Source of the DNA: a virus
DNA: 35,056 nt
Virus record (IMG/VR): IMGVR_UViG_3300008459_000170
Location: 1-35,056 of that record
Direction: 5' to 3' (one strand)
The translations under genes and the position numbers were made by a program. The notes under the pieces were generated by a model. It saw only the letters and a list, made by a program, of their open reading frames with translations. It did no database searches and had not been told where the DNA came from. Below are positions 1 to 8,655 of the stretch, one piece after another; position 1 is the stretch's first letter, and each line of letters starts with the position of its first letter.

Positions 1-35
1 ACAATAATTAACGTTAATTTTTTGAATTATCATTG

Positions 36-43
36 TATTTATA
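36..43 (+). promoter_or_regulatory. TATTTATA box, candidate phage late promoter
   Basis: An exact TATTTATA lies 34 bases before the ATG at 78, in a non-coding AT-rich leader. The same octamer recurs before many virion genes in this window. Its role as a late promoter read by the gp55-like sigma is inferred from position and recurrence. Confidence 0.5.
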
Positions 44-77
44 GGTTAAGAATAAGCCAATTTAATTTTATTAAAAA

Positions 78-1085
78 ATGGGAGAATACAAACCACTAGG
101 TAGTGAGAAATTAGCAGGAGACGAAAAATTAAAAAGAATCCTCGAACTCACATACTACAAAACAAACAATAATAAACCATCTGATTCTAAAGTACAAGTA
201 GTAAAAGAATCTAATAATGGTGTTTACGGAATCGTAAAAGAGAAGGATGGATATTATGTAAAGAAAGGTTTGAATGAAAGTTCACTCGATTATATCGGTG
301 GATTATTCATGAAAAATAAAAATAAATTTAGTTCATATGCGGAAGCGTTGAAAAGACTTGAATTATTAAAAGGTCAAGAAGAATTACAAGAAGCCACCAA
401 ATATGTATTAAAACAAAAATCTGAAGGTTCCTCTGAAGAACCATCTAGTGATGGAACTGTACCTCCTTTTCCTCCTCCAGCACCTTCTACTGAAATGACT
501 CCTCCTCCACCTCCATCAGGTGAAGAAATGACACCGCCACCACCAAGTGAAGAAATGGGTGGTGAAGAAATGCCATCAGAAGAACCTGAAATGAGTGGTC
601 AAGAAGGTTCCAAACCATCGGATTATATGGCTGAAATTCAAAAATTCGCAGGTAAATTAGGTCAAGAATTAAGAGACCAAAAACAAAAAATGGAAAGTGA
701 CGATATTAAATATGTTTTAAACATGGTCATATCTGCGGTTGATTTGGAGAAATTAGAAGAAGATGATTTAGACGATATTGCGAAAAAATTTGAACCTAAA
801 GAAGAAGGTGAAGAATCCCCATCAGAAGAACCTGAAATGGGTGATGAAGAAATGCCGTCAGAAGAACCTGAAATGGGTGGCGAAGAATCTGAATTAGGTG
901 AAACTATGGACAAACTAGAAAGTTTTATTAATACACCAATTGCTAATTATGGTGAAATTGATTTGAGTAAGTACGCTGATTTAGGTAATGAAGGTAAATC
1001 TGATATTCAAGAATTAGATTTGGATGAAATAAAGAGAGATATTAATGATTCGATAAATAAAACTTTGAGTAAATATTTCAAATAA
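78..1085 (+). CDS. Acidic, proline-rich probable virion protein
   Basis: The 335-residue product is of unknown function. The first 120 residues look folded and basic to mixed. Residues 120-175 are a low-complexity linker of Pro runs and Glu-Met repeats. A helical block (about 180-240) is followed by a second Glu-rich stretch that repeats a P-S-E-E-P-E-M unit, and a helical C-terminus. The ATG at 78 follows an A-rich leader without Shine-Dalgarno and a TATTTATA box. It heads a tightly packed run of four genes leading to the terminase, so a head or packaging role is likely. The E-E-P-E-M unit also occurs in the scaffold protein at 9929, hinting at a shared prohead environment. Function is inferred from context only. 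Confidence 0.8.
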   Translation: MGEYKPLGSEKLAGDEKLKRILELTYYKTNNNKPSDSKVQVVKESNNGVYGIVKEKDGYYVKKGLNESSLDYIGGLFMKNKNKFSSYAEALKRLELLKGQEELQEATKYVLKQKSEGSSEEPSSDGTVPPFPPPAPSTEMTPPPPPSGEEMTPPPPSEEMGGEEMPSEEPEMSGQEGSKPSDYMAEIQKFAGKLGQELRDQKQKMESDDIKYVLNMVISAVDLEKLEEDDLDDIAKKFEPKEEGEESPSEEPEMGDEEMPSEEPEMGGEESELGETMDKLESFINTPIANYGEIDLSKYADLGNEGKSDIQELDLDEIKRDINDSINKTLSKYFK

Positions 1086-1087
1086 TA

Positions 1088-1489
1088 ATGAAATTAATCT
1101 ATGTCAATGAAATTGGTTCAGATTACAAGGGTCAGAAACAATATGAGTTCATTTTCAGTAAGAGCTCAGAATTTGACATGGATGAATGGTTTGTAATTCC
1201 TGCATCTTTATCTACAGGACAAAAATCACCAAACGTTGAATATATTGATTTGGTTGGTTTGTTAAAAGATACCAACCTGAATTTAGAACTGATTCAAAAC
1301 TCCGATTATTTCGGAGTTATTGATGCTGTAGATGGTGTAATTTCATTAGCTTGGGAAAAATTTGATATTGATTCCGAAGATGAAAGATTGACATTTAAAT
1401 TTGGTGAGACATTAGATAACGTAACCAAAAAATTAAAAGTAAGAGGTTACTTACTTATTAACGAAGAAATTAAATTCAAAACAATATGA
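1088..1489 (+). CDS. Unknown protein, probable virion or packaging factor
   Basis: This 133-residue protein is not recognised. It is acidic, rich in beta-prone stretches and aromatic residues, with no signal peptide, membrane segment or obvious catalytic motif. It starts two bases after the preceding stop, and its TGA overlaps the next ATG (ATGA), so it is translationally coupled within the operon that precedes the large terminase. It is too small and not helical enough to be called a small terminase with any confidence. A structural or assembly role is inferred only from its neighbours. Confidence 0.75.
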   Translation: MKLIYVNEIGSDYKGQKQYEFIFSKSSEFDMDEWFVIPASLSTGQKSPNVEYIDLVGLLKDTNLNLELIQNSDYFGVIDAVDGVISLAWEKFDIDSEDERLTFKFGETLDNVTKKLKVRGYLLINEEIKFKTI

Positions 1490-2682
1490 CAAGAGTTGAA
1501 ATGGTAAGAAGACTTTTAGGTGAAGGTCTTTCCAGAAATACATTAGTAAATTTAACAGATAAACAACTTAATTCTTTATGTGAAAGAATGTTAAATGAGG
1601 AGTTGACTAAGCAAGTTAAGGTTTATAGCATGAATAACCCAAAGGACGCTGAGGCTATCAATACAATAATTAATGACCCAAAAAAAGTTGCGGATATTTC
1701 TAAACAAGGTCATATACAAGTAACAAAAGAAGAAAAAACTAAACCAACAAAGAAACAATTATCCGCTTTAGACAAAAATAAAAATGGTAAAATAGATAAA
1801 GAAGATTTCAAATTACTTAGAAGTAAAAAAACTGAAATGAAAGAAGGTGAAATGAGTCCTGTCAAAAAAGTGATTAATCGTATCTTTAAAAAACACGAAC
1901 TGAAACCATATAAAACAATTACAACAGGTGTTAGAGGTTTTACAAAATCTGAAGGAACGGGATATAAATACGAATATGCGGGATTAGTTAGTTTTCGTGG
2001 AGTTTCAGAAGAACTTGTGAATCAAATGGCGAACGAGATGAAAGAAGAAGGTGTAATTGTTGGTGCTGTCAGAAAATCAGGTATTGAATTTAACGCTTAT
2101 AAATTATCAAATGAAGATAATGTGGTTAATGAAAATGATAAAAAATGGATTCAAAAAGCGTTACATCCTTCCAAAAAAGGTTCATTAAAAAAGGCGTTAG
2201 GTGTAAAAAAAGACGAAACAATTCCTGCAGGTAAATTGAAAGCAGCTGCAAAAAAAGGTGGTAAATTAGGTCAAAGAGCAAGACTTGCAAAGACACTTAA
2301 AAATTTAAAAGAAACTAAAGAAATTAGAAATTGGGTTGAAGATATTGTGGAAAATAATTATCATCCATTTACATCTAAAAATGAAATTATGGAGTTAATT
2401 AAAACAAAACTTAACGAGGTTGAAACAGCTGCGATTCCAATGCCATCAACTAAGGCTAAAAAAGGACATAATGGTGTTCCTGAATTTATGACATATGACT
2501 CAATTATGAGTTCAAGTGAAACAAAGGAAAAACCGGCACCAACTGAAACACCTGTAAGAGAAAAACCTATACCAACTCCGGGAGAAAAACCAAAAAAACC
2601 GTCTTACATACCAGGTCCCGGACCGGATCATAAACCAAAAGCGTTATCCGAGAAAAAAAGTTTGAAAAATGGAAATAAGTAA
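1486..2682 (+). CDS. Multi-motif probable internal head protein with an EF-hand loop
   Basis: The 398-residue product has several parts. The N-terminal helix contains L-G-E13/G14, which fits the (L/I)-x-E rule of T4 gp21 cleavage. Residues 96-107 form a textbook EF-hand loop (D-x-N-x-N-G-x-I-D-x-x-D), so calcium binding is plausible. Residues 221-274 hold a basic W-I-Q-K-A block ending in K-L-G-Q-R-A-R-L-A, which I recall as a small motif found in many phage structural proteins. The C-terminus is a Pro/Lys-rich tail. The ATG overlaps the previous stop by 4 bases, and the gene's own end overlaps the next gene by 14. The combination suggests a capsid-associated protein, but its activity is unknown. 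Confidence 0.8.
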   Translation: MTRVEMVRRLLGEGLSRNTLVNLTDKQLNSLCERMLNEELTKQVKVYSMNNPKDAEAINTIINDPKKVADISKQGHIQVTKEEKTKPTKKQLSALDKNKNGKIDKEDFKLLRSKKTEMKEGEMSPVKKVINRIFKKHELKPYKTITTGVRGFTKSEGTGYKYEYAGLVSFRGVSEELVNQMANEMKEEGVIVGAVRKSGIEFNAYKLSNEDNVVNENDKKWIQKALHPSKKGSLKKALGVKKDETIPAGKLKAAAKKGGKLGQRARLAKTLKNLKETKEIRNWVEDIVENNYHPFTSKNEIMELIKTKLNEVETAAIPMPSTKAKKGHNGVPEFMTYDSIMSSSETKEKPAPTETPVREKPIPTPGEKPKKPSYIPGPGPDHKPKALSEKKSLKNGNK

Positions 2683-3988
2683 AAAAAATTTGTTATCTTT
2701 CATCAAAGAAAACATAGAAGAAATGGCAATGGACTTTGATACGGAAGATAGACCAAGTCCCGACATCCAAGCAAAATTGGCTGCCGGTGATACTCCTTTA
2801 AAAAAGGTACCGTTACCTAAAACAGGTGACGAACCAAACAAAAACTTTCAGGAGTTGCTAGCGTCTGAAAGATATAAACAAGTAATTCAAAAAGTTAGAC
2901 AATATACTGGTGTTAATACTCCTTTGAGAACTATGGGTGATTTAGGTCCATTGACTCAAATGATGATGGGTGCTCATAATCAAATTGTTCAAACTGAAAG
3001 AGCACACAGAGACGCATTAGAAAAATTAGGTATTGAATTAGTTATGAAAGAATTTTCAATACCTGAAGGTGCTGTTGAATTTGATGCAAAAATTGTTGGT
3101 TTAGGAGAAATAGATGCTAGTGATTTTAATAGAGAAAATCAAGGACAACAAAACGCTCCTGAAGTTAATTTAGAAGTTGAAGAAGATTTAGCAAACGATT
3201 TACAAAATTTAGATTTAGAAAAGGCTAAAAGAAGATTAATAAACAATATAATTCAAGGAGCATCAAAAAGGGGTCATTACATGTACCATTATGTTGCTGA
3301 TAAAATAAGAGAAATTACCGGTTCTGAAAATTTAATTAATCAATATGGTGTGTTAATGTCAATTAATGATACTCTATATTGGCAATTAGGTGATGACCAA
3401 ATGCAGATGATGATGGGAGGTGGAGGTGGAGAACCTATGGTTGGTGGTAAAGAGTCCGTTGATAGAAATTCTGATCCACCAAAGATTACTGTGAGAGCAA
3501 TAAACTTCCCTGTATTAGTTCATGAATTAATTAAAGGTTGGTTAGAATTATTGTCGCATCATGGTGACCCAAGTGATGAAGAAACATTTAGTGCGGTACA
3601 AGCGTCTGAAGATACATTAGAAAAAGAAATGTGGGATTTAAGATTAGGTCCAGCTATTTGGGACAGAATTAGACAACAATTCCCTGAAGAAATTTTAACT
3701 GATACGGATAAATACGAATTACAGAATTATTTAATTGCGGAAATATTCAAACTACCAGCAAGAAATTTCTTAGTATTTGCTAAAGAGGTCATAGGTGGTA
3801 CTGATAAAGGTAAAAGACTTATGAATGAGTTAATGGATGGTATTGAAAAAATGTTAAAAGACGAAGAATTTGAACAAGCGGTTCAACAGTTCGAAAGTGA
3901 TTTAGACGATATCACGGATGATACTGACGATGATGATTTACGAGATTTTCTTGGTGGTTTAGGTATAGACATGCCAAGTGATAATTAA
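2669..3988 (+). CDS. Probable virion protein of unknown function
   Basis: The product has 439 residues. A short helical N-terminus containing I-K-E14 and I-E-E18 precedes an extended linker, then a mostly helical acidic body with a Met/Gly-rich loop (near residues 245-260) and a very acidic Asp-rich C-terminus. No enzymatic motif is visible. The N-terminus resembles a T4 capsid-targeting leader cleavable by the gp21 protease, which is an inference. The gene overlaps the preceding one by 14 bases and is followed directly by a strong intrinsic terminator, so it ends the first transcription unit. Its place before the terminase suggests a head function. Confidence 0.8.
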   Translation: MEISKKNLLSFIKENIEEMAMDFDTEDRPSPDIQAKLAAGDTPLKKVPLPKTGDEPNKNFQELLASERYKQVIQKVRQYTGVNTPLRTMGDLGPLTQMMMGAHNQIVQTERAHRDALEKLGIELVMKEFSIPEGAVEFDAKIVGLGEIDASDFNRENQGQQNAPEVNLEVEEDLANDLQNLDLEKAKRRLINNIIQGASKRGHYMYHYVADKIREITGSENLINQYGVLMSINDTLYWQLGDDQMQMMMGGGGGEPMVGGKESVDRNSDPPKITVRAINFPVLVHELIKGWLELLSHHGDPSDEETFSAVQASEDTLEKEMWDLRLGPAIWDRIRQQFPEEILTDTDKYELQNYLIAEIFKLPARNFLVFAKEVIGGTDKGKRLMNELMDGIEKMLKDEEFEQAVQQFESDLDDITDDTDDDDLRDFLGGLGIDMPSDN

Positions 3989-3992
3989 TACG

Positions 3993-4018
3993 AAAAGGTG
4001 GTTTTACCACCTTTTTTT
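3993..4018 (+). terminator. Rho-independent terminator
   Basis: A perfect 10-bp stem (AAAAGGTGGT / ACCACCTTTT) with a TTT loop runs into a T tract, four bases after the stop at 3988. It separates the first operon from the terminase gene, whose TATTTATA box begins two bases further on. Confidence 0.9.
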
Positions 4019-4019
4019 G

Positions 4020-4027
4020 TATTTATA
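4020..4027 (+). promoter_or_regulatory. TATTTATA box before the terminase gene
   Basis: An exact TATTTATA is sandwiched between a terminator and the ATG at 4031, leaving only three bases (TGT) before the start codon. If this is a -10 type element, the transcript must be leaderless or nearly so. The terminator just upstream means the terminase needs its own promoter, which supports a promoter role. Confidence 0.55.
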
Positions 4028-4030
4028 TGT

Positions 4031-5809
4031 ATGAATAGTAAAATTGAGCAGTTAAAAGAATATGCTCGTATTATCAAAGATGCTCCATATGCTCTCAAAA
4101 CATATCTAACAACTTATGATAATACACAAAAGAAATTTGTTCCTTTAGAATTATTCCCTGACCAAGTTCAGTTAATTAAAGATTACGAAACTTATAATGA
4201 GAATATAACAAGGAAATATAGACAGGCGGGTGTGTCAACAGTTACCGCTGCATGGATATCAAAGAAACTTCAGACAGCAAAACCCGAAAATCCTGAAAGG
4301 GTTTTGATTATTGCAAACAAGAGAGATACCGCAATTGAAATGGCCAATAAGGTTAGACATTTCTTAGACCAATGGCCTGAATGGATTAATGTTGGTTTTC
4401 ACCCGGATAAAAATTCAGAAAGTAGATTTAGATTAAACAATGGTTGTGAAGTAAAAGCGGTAGCAACATCTGCGGATGCGTTACGTGGTTATACTCCAAC
4501 AATACTTGTATTTGATGAGGCTGCTTATATTGAAGCAGGAGAAGATTTTTGGGCGGCGTCTATGGCGTCATTGTCTACCGGTGGTAAGATTATTCTTATT
4601 TCAACACCAAATGGATATGACCCAATTTATTATGGTGTTTATGATCAGGCTCTACGTGGTATAAATGATTTTCATATTACTGATTTAAGATGGTTTAAAG
4701 ACCCAAGATATACTAAGGATTTAAGGTGGATTAAATGTGCTGACATATGTCATTACATGTTGAATAGAGAACAATATAATGATGATGAAGTTGTTATGTA
4801 CGATTTTGATATTGAAAAATATCGTGAGTATGAAGAACAAGGATACAAACCTTTTTCTTCTTGGTTTGAATCTATGTCTAAAAAATTCAAATATGATAGA
4901 CGTAAGATTGCTCAGGAATTGGAATGTGACTTTTTAGGTTCAGGTGATGGTGTTATTCCAGGTGAAATACAAGAGAATATTGCAAAGAATATGGTTAGAC
5001 AACCGATTGAAAAGTATATGCAAGGTACTCTTTGGCAATGGAAAGAACCTATTGTTGGTCACCGATATATTATGGGTGTTGATGTGAGTAGAGGTGATAG
5101 TGAAGATTTTTCAGCAATCAATATAATTGATTTTGATGATAGAGAACAAGTTTTAGAATATATAGGAAAAATTCCTCCAGATGATTTGGCGTCAATCGCA
5201 TATAAATGGGGTATTCTTTATGGTAATTCATTTATTGTTACAGATATAACTGGTGGTATGGGAATTGCTACATCAAGAAAACTTCAAGAAATGAATTATA
5301 AAAATTTATATATTGAAGGTATTAATACACAAAATATTTGGGAATATAATAGAAAAGTAATGGATAAAATTCCCGGTATAAATTTTAATAACAAAAGAAC
5401 TCAAATTGTTGCTGCATTTGAAGAACAAGTTAGAAAAGGATTCTTAATTAGATCGAATAGATTATTAAATGAATTAAACACGTTTGTTTATATTAATGGT
5501 AGACCTGACCACATGAAAGGTGCTCATGACGATGCAATTATGAGTATATCTATGGCGTTATATGCTGGTGATATATGTTTTAACCAACTTCAAAGAAATG
5601 AATCGGCAAATAAAGCCATGTTAGAGTCTTGGACAGTAAGTGAAAGAACATATGAACCTAATAAATCATTTTATTCATACGGAACGTCTTTTGATCCGGT
5701 TGGTTTAACTCAAATGGATAATCCAGGATTAAATTCTAATATGAATAATATATCATCAAATAAAGACGCATATCAAGAATATTCGTGGTTATTTGGTACT
5801 AAGAAATAA
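4031..5809 (+). CDS. terL: Terminase large subunit (T4 gp17-like packaging motor)
   Basis: This is the ATP-driven DNA packaging motor and headful nuclease of the prohead. The ATPase part shows a deviant Walker A, R-Q-A-G-V-S-T (residues 64-70), Walker B I-L-V-F-D-E (158-163) and a coupling motif S-T-P-N-G (191-195). The RNase H-like nuclease part shows G-V-D-V-S-R-G (Asp351), V-T-D-I-T-G-G (Asp405) and H-D-D-A-I-M (Asp500/501), matching the acidic triad of T4 gp17. The length of 592 residues fits the family. I chose the ATG at 4031 because an upstream GTG at 3998 lies inside the terminator. The usual P-loop lysine is replaced by valine. Other phage terminases also have unusual P-loops, so activity is probably kept. 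Confidence 0.95.
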   Translation: MNSKIEQLKEYARIIKDAPYALKTYLTTYDNTQKKFVPLELFPDQVQLIKDYETYNENITRKYRQAGVSTVTAAWISKKLQTAKPENPERVLIIANKRDTAIEMANKVRHFLDQWPEWINVGFHPDKNSESRFRLNNGCEVKAVATSADALRGYTPTILVFDEAAYIEAGEDFWAASMASLSTGGKIILISTPNGYDPIYYGVYDQALRGINDFHITDLRWFKDPRYTKDLRWIKCADICHYMLNREQYNDDEVVMYDFDIEKYREYEEQGYKPFSSWFESMSKKFKYDRRKIAQELECDFLGSGDGVIPGEIQENIAKNMVRQPIEKYMQGTLWQWKEPIVGHRYIMGVDVSRGDSEDFSAINIIDFDDREQVLEYIGKIPPDDLASIAYKWGILYGNSFIVTDITGGMGIATSRKLQEMNYKNLYIEGINTQNIWEYNRKVMDKIPGINFNNKRTQIVAAFEEQVRKGFLIRSNRLLNELNTFVYINGRPDHMKGAHDDAIMSISMALYAGDICFNQLQRNESANKAMLESWTVSERTYEPNKSFYSYGTSFDPVGLTQMDNPGLNSNMNNISSNKDAYQEYSWLFGTKK

Positions 5810-5849
5810 CCTTTAAACTATTGATATTTTAGTTTATTTTAAACAAAAG

Positions 5850-5857
5850 TATTTACT
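5850..5857 (+). promoter_or_regulatory. TATTTACT variant box before the portal gene
   Basis: TATTTACT ends three bases before the ATG at 5861, the same spacing as the exact TATTTATA at 4020. The first six bases match the window-wide box. The same variant recurs at 12971. Its status as a promoter is less sure than for the exact matches. Confidence 0.35.
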
Positions 5858-5860
5858 TAT

Positions 5861-7657
5861 ATGGATAATCAAAATTTAACGGTATTTCAGAAACTCACTA
5901 AGATGTTTGGGTTTCCGGGTCAATCAAAACCTGAAGAAAAACAATCATTTACATTTAGTAAGGATGAGTTACTGAAAACGGATAGTAAAGAAGAATACGA
6001 AAACGCATTACTTCAAGCACAACAAAGTACATATATCGCAGATAAATGGGCTAAATTAGATCAATCACTATATAATCAATCAGTATATTATGAACCAAAT
6101 AGATTAGCAGCATACTATGATTATGAATCTATGGAGTTTACTCCGGAGATATCTGCTGCTTTAGACATTTACGCTGAAGAATCAACAACAATGTCAGAAA
6201 AAGGTGAAATATTAACGATATATTCAGAATCAACCAGAGTTAAAAATATTTTAGAAGATTTATTTAGTAACAGATTAGACATAAACACAAATTTACAAAT
6301 GTGGGCTAGAGGATTATGTAAATATGGTGACAATTTTATCTATCTCAAAATAAATCCCGAAAAAGGAATTATTGGTTGTCAACAGTTACCAAATATTGAA
6401 ATAGAAAGATTGGAAGGTGTTTCATCAAAAACACCCAATCAAAATCCTGAAATGAAAATGCCAACTAGAGAATTGAGATTTCAATGGAAAAATAAAGACA
6501 TGGAATTTCAATCATGGGAAATTGGACATTTTAGATTATTAGGTGATGATAGAAAATTACCTTATGGTACATCAATGTTAGATAAAGTTAGAAGAATTTG
6601 GAAACAACTACTTTTAGCCGAAGACGCTATGTTAATTTATAGAACATCAAGAGCACCGGAGAGACGTGTGTTTAAAGTCTTTGTTGGTAATATGGATGAT
6701 AAGGATATTGAAGCTTACGTACAAAGGGTTGCGAATAAATTTAAAAGACAACCTATTGCTGACCCTAAGAATGGACAAATTGATATGAGATATAATCAAA
6801 TGGCGGTAGACCAAGATTATTTTATTCCTGTTCGTGATCCAGCTGCGACTAACCCTATTGAAACATTAGCAGGTGCTCAAAACTTAGGTGAAATCGCCGA
6901 TATAGAATATATTCAAAAGAAATTATTAGCTGCATTGAGAATACCTAAAGCTTTTTTAGGGTTTGAAGATGCTGTGGGTGACGGTAAGAATCTTGCACTA
7001 ATGGATATACGTTTTGCGAGAACAATTAATAGAATTCAAAAATCATTAATTCAGGAATTAAATAAAATTGCGTTAATTCATTTATACTTATTAGGTTTAG
7101 AAGATGAATTAAATAATTTTCAATTATCTTTAACTAACCCATCTTCTCAATCAGAATTATTAAAGATTGAACAATGGAAAGAAAAGATAACTCTTTATAA
7201 GGATGCAACATCTGACCAATCTCAAATAGGTATTTTACCTGTTTCTCATACATGGGCTAAGAAAAATATTCTTGGTATGAGTGATAATGAAGTTATTCTT
7301 GATTTACAGCAACAAAGACTTGAAAGAGCTATTGGTTTTGAGTTAACTAACACACAAAATGTTATTAAACGTTCAGGAGTATTTGATAATGTAGACAATA
7401 AGTACGGTATACCCGAAAAAGAAAGAGAAGCAAGTGCGGGTGCTCCAGGTGAATCTCCCGGTGGTATGGGTGGTGAATTGGGTGGTGGTTCTCCTCCTCC
7501 ACCACCTCCAACAGGTGGTGGTGAAGCTCCTTTAAGTGAATCAAAAAAATTAAAAATAACAGAAATGTTAGATGAAAATGAAGAATTTGATTTTAATAAG
7601 GCGCAAGAGAATATTTATGAAATAGAAAATAAATTAAAAGACATATTAAACGATTAA
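5861..7657 (+). CDS. 20: Portal vertex protein (T4 gp20-like)
   Basis: This is the dodecameric portal at the capsid vertex through which the terminase pumps DNA. The 598-residue length and the central portal core fit T4 gp20: the D-I-Y-A-E-E region near residue 100, a W-x-x-G-H-F-R-L block near 220, a clip/stem region with R-A-P-E-R-R-V-F near 270, and K-A-F-L-G-F-E-D-A near 365. Position directly after the terminase supports the call. The C-terminus carries a Gly-rich and hexa-proline stretch (about 525-555) followed by a charged helical tail of about 43 residues, which I would not expect in a minimal portal and which may lie inside the capsid. Confidence 0.92.
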   Translation: MDNQNLTVFQKLTKMFGFPGQSKPEEKQSFTFSKDELLKTDSKEEYENALLQAQQSTYIADKWAKLDQSLYNQSVYYEPNRLAAYYDYESMEFTPEISAALDIYAEESTTMSEKGEILTIYSESTRVKNILEDLFSNRLDINTNLQMWARGLCKYGDNFIYLKINPEKGIIGCQQLPNIEIERLEGVSSKTPNQNPEMKMPTRELRFQWKNKDMEFQSWEIGHFRLLGDDRKLPYGTSMLDKVRRIWKQLLLAEDAMLIYRTSRAPERRVFKVFVGNMDDKDIEAYVQRVANKFKRQPIADPKNGQIDMRYNQMAVDQDYFIPVRDPAATNPIETLAGAQNLGEIADIEYIQKKLLAALRIPKAFLGFEDAVGDGKNLALMDIRFARTINRIQKSLIQELNKIALIHLYLLGLEDELNNFQLSLTNPSSQSELLKIEQWKEKITLYKDATSDQSQIGILPVSHTWAKKNILGMSDNEVILDLQQQRLERAIGFELTNTQNVIKRSGVFDNVDNKYGIPEKEREASAGAPGESPGGMGGELGGGSPPPPPPTGGGEAPLSESKKLKITEMLDENEEFDFNKAQENIYEIENKLKDILND

Positions 7658-7659
7658 AC

Positions 7660-8403
7660 ATGAACAGTTTTGGTAAATTAAAATCAAAATTACTGACAAG
7701 AATATCTGAATCGTATTCTGAAAAAAACATGACAGATGTAAAATCTATTATGGAAATCATAAAAGAGAATAAAAGTTTCAAAGAATTATATCTATTTTAT
7801 GAAGAAATAGAAAACAAATATTTTGAAGATAAAAATGTTGCGAAAGTATACGTTGAAAGTATAATTAATCTATTAAAAGATAAGACTAAAGAATTATATA
7901 AATTTAACAAAACACTTTACGAACATATTCAAGATTATAACTGTGATAACAATCAAGTATATGAATACTTAGATATTTTATCAGAGGATGATAGTTTGTT
8001 AAACATAGATAAAAAAGTATTAGCGAAGGATAATTTAATTAAGTTTTTAACAACTAAAAAAGAATCTGTAAAACTTGAGGAATCGGAAACATTAATACCA
8101 AATTTAGGTTTATTAAATGCAGTACTTGTCAATAATTTCAATGTTTTATATAATGATTCATTAAATGAGAATCAGAGAAAAGAATTAAAGGACATTTTAT
8201 CATTTAATGACGAAGATTTAAAAGAAAAAACAAAAGAATTAAAAGAAGATATCAATCAAAAAATCAATGGTATCTTATCTGAGTCAAAATACATACAATC
8301 AGATGTTATATCAAAATTAGAATCTGTTAAAAAAGAAGTGGATTCTATGGAAATTTCAAAATACAATTATTACAAACTTAAAGAATTAAAAAATGGTCTT
8401 TAA
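7660..8403 (+). CDS. Lys/Glu-rich helical protein of unknown function
   Basis: The 247-residue product is almost entirely charged and helical, rich in Lys, Glu, Asn and Ile, with probable coiled-coil stretches and no recognisable domain. It begins two bases after the portal stop and lies where T4 has small prohead core genes (67 and 68) between genes 20 and 21. A prohead core role is therefore reasonable, but it rests on position and composition alone. Its stop codon lies in the loop of a hairpin shared with the convergent bS21 gene, and the two coding sequences overlap by four bases. Confidence 0.75.
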   Translation: MNSFGKLKSKLLTRISESYSEKNMTDVKSIMEIIKENKSFKELYLFYEEIENKYFEDKNVAKVYVESIINLLKDKTKELYKFNKTLYEHIQDYNCDNNQVYEYLDILSEDDSLLNIDKKVLAKDNLIKFLTTKKESVKLEESETLIPNLGLLNAVLVNNFNVLYNDSLNENQRKELKDILSFNDEDLKEKTKELKEDINQKINGILSESKYIQSDVISKLESVKKEVDSMEISKYNYYKLKELKNGL

Positions 8404-8417
8404 TTAAGACCATTTTT
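8388..8417. terminator. Bidirectional terminator between convergent genes
   Basis: An 8-bp stem (ATGGTCTT / AAGACCAT) is flanked by A5 on one side and T5 on the other, so it works as an intrinsic terminator in both directions. Both convergent stop codons (TAA at 8401-8403 on +, and at 8402-8400 on -) lie within it. Confidence 0.85.
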
Positions 8418-8591
8418 CATTTTATTTTTAAATTTAGCTTTTAATATAATTTCTCTTTTAACTACAGAGGGTTTCACGTATTCTTTTCTCTCTTTCAATT
8501 TTTGAATTTGTTTAATTCTATTCACCTTGTTTTTATAGTTTTTCAACGCGGTTTCAATATTTTTTTCTTTTGTTACATCAATAATAATCAT
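8400..8591 (-). CDS. rpsU: Phage-encoded ribosomal protein bS21
   Basis: This 63-residue basic protein has the bS21 pattern. A short beta strand M-I-I-I-D-V is followed by A-L-K-N-Y-K-N-K (residues 15-22), then L-K-E-R-K-E-Y-V-K-P-S (32-42) and a Lys-rich helical tail, matching the family's A-L-(K/R)-x-(F/Y)-K and R-x-x-(F/Y)-x-K-P-S/T signatures. bS21 sits on the 30S platform next to the 16S 3' end. The start at 8591 is chosen over an in-frame ATG at 8666 because homology begins there and the extra 25 residues look like AT-rich leader. No Shine-Dalgarno precedes it. It is inverted inside the capsid gene block, so it is probably an acquired cassette with its own timing. Confidence 0.85.
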   Translation of the reverse strand: MIIIDVTKEKNIETALKNYKNKVNRIKQIQKLKERKEYVKPSVVKREIILKAKFKNKMKNGLN

Positions 8592-8623
8592 AAAAATAAG
8601 TATTTGAAAAAAATATAAAAAAA

Positions 8624-8655
8624 TTTGTTTTTTACTAAAAATTATATTATATTTT
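8624..8655 (+). promoter_or_regulatory. Possible Bacteroidota-type promoter for the gene at 8692
   Basis: TTTG (8624-8627) and TATATTTT (8648-8655) are separated by 20 bases. This matches the Bacteroidota housekeeping promoter (-33 TTTG, -7 TAnnTTTG) except for the last base. Transcription would start near 8660, ahead of the genes at 8692 and 9154. In such AT-rich DNA one mismatch lowers confidence. Confidence 0.3.

Noticed and set aside
1962-1969. Canonical T4 late box TATAAATA on the + strand
   Set aside because: It lies inside a coding sequence far from any start and is expected by chance in AT-rich DNA.
3998-4030. GTG start for the terminase, adding 11 residues
   Set aside because: It lies in the terminator stem and precedes the TATTTATA box; the ATG at 4031 fits the box spacing seen elsewhere.
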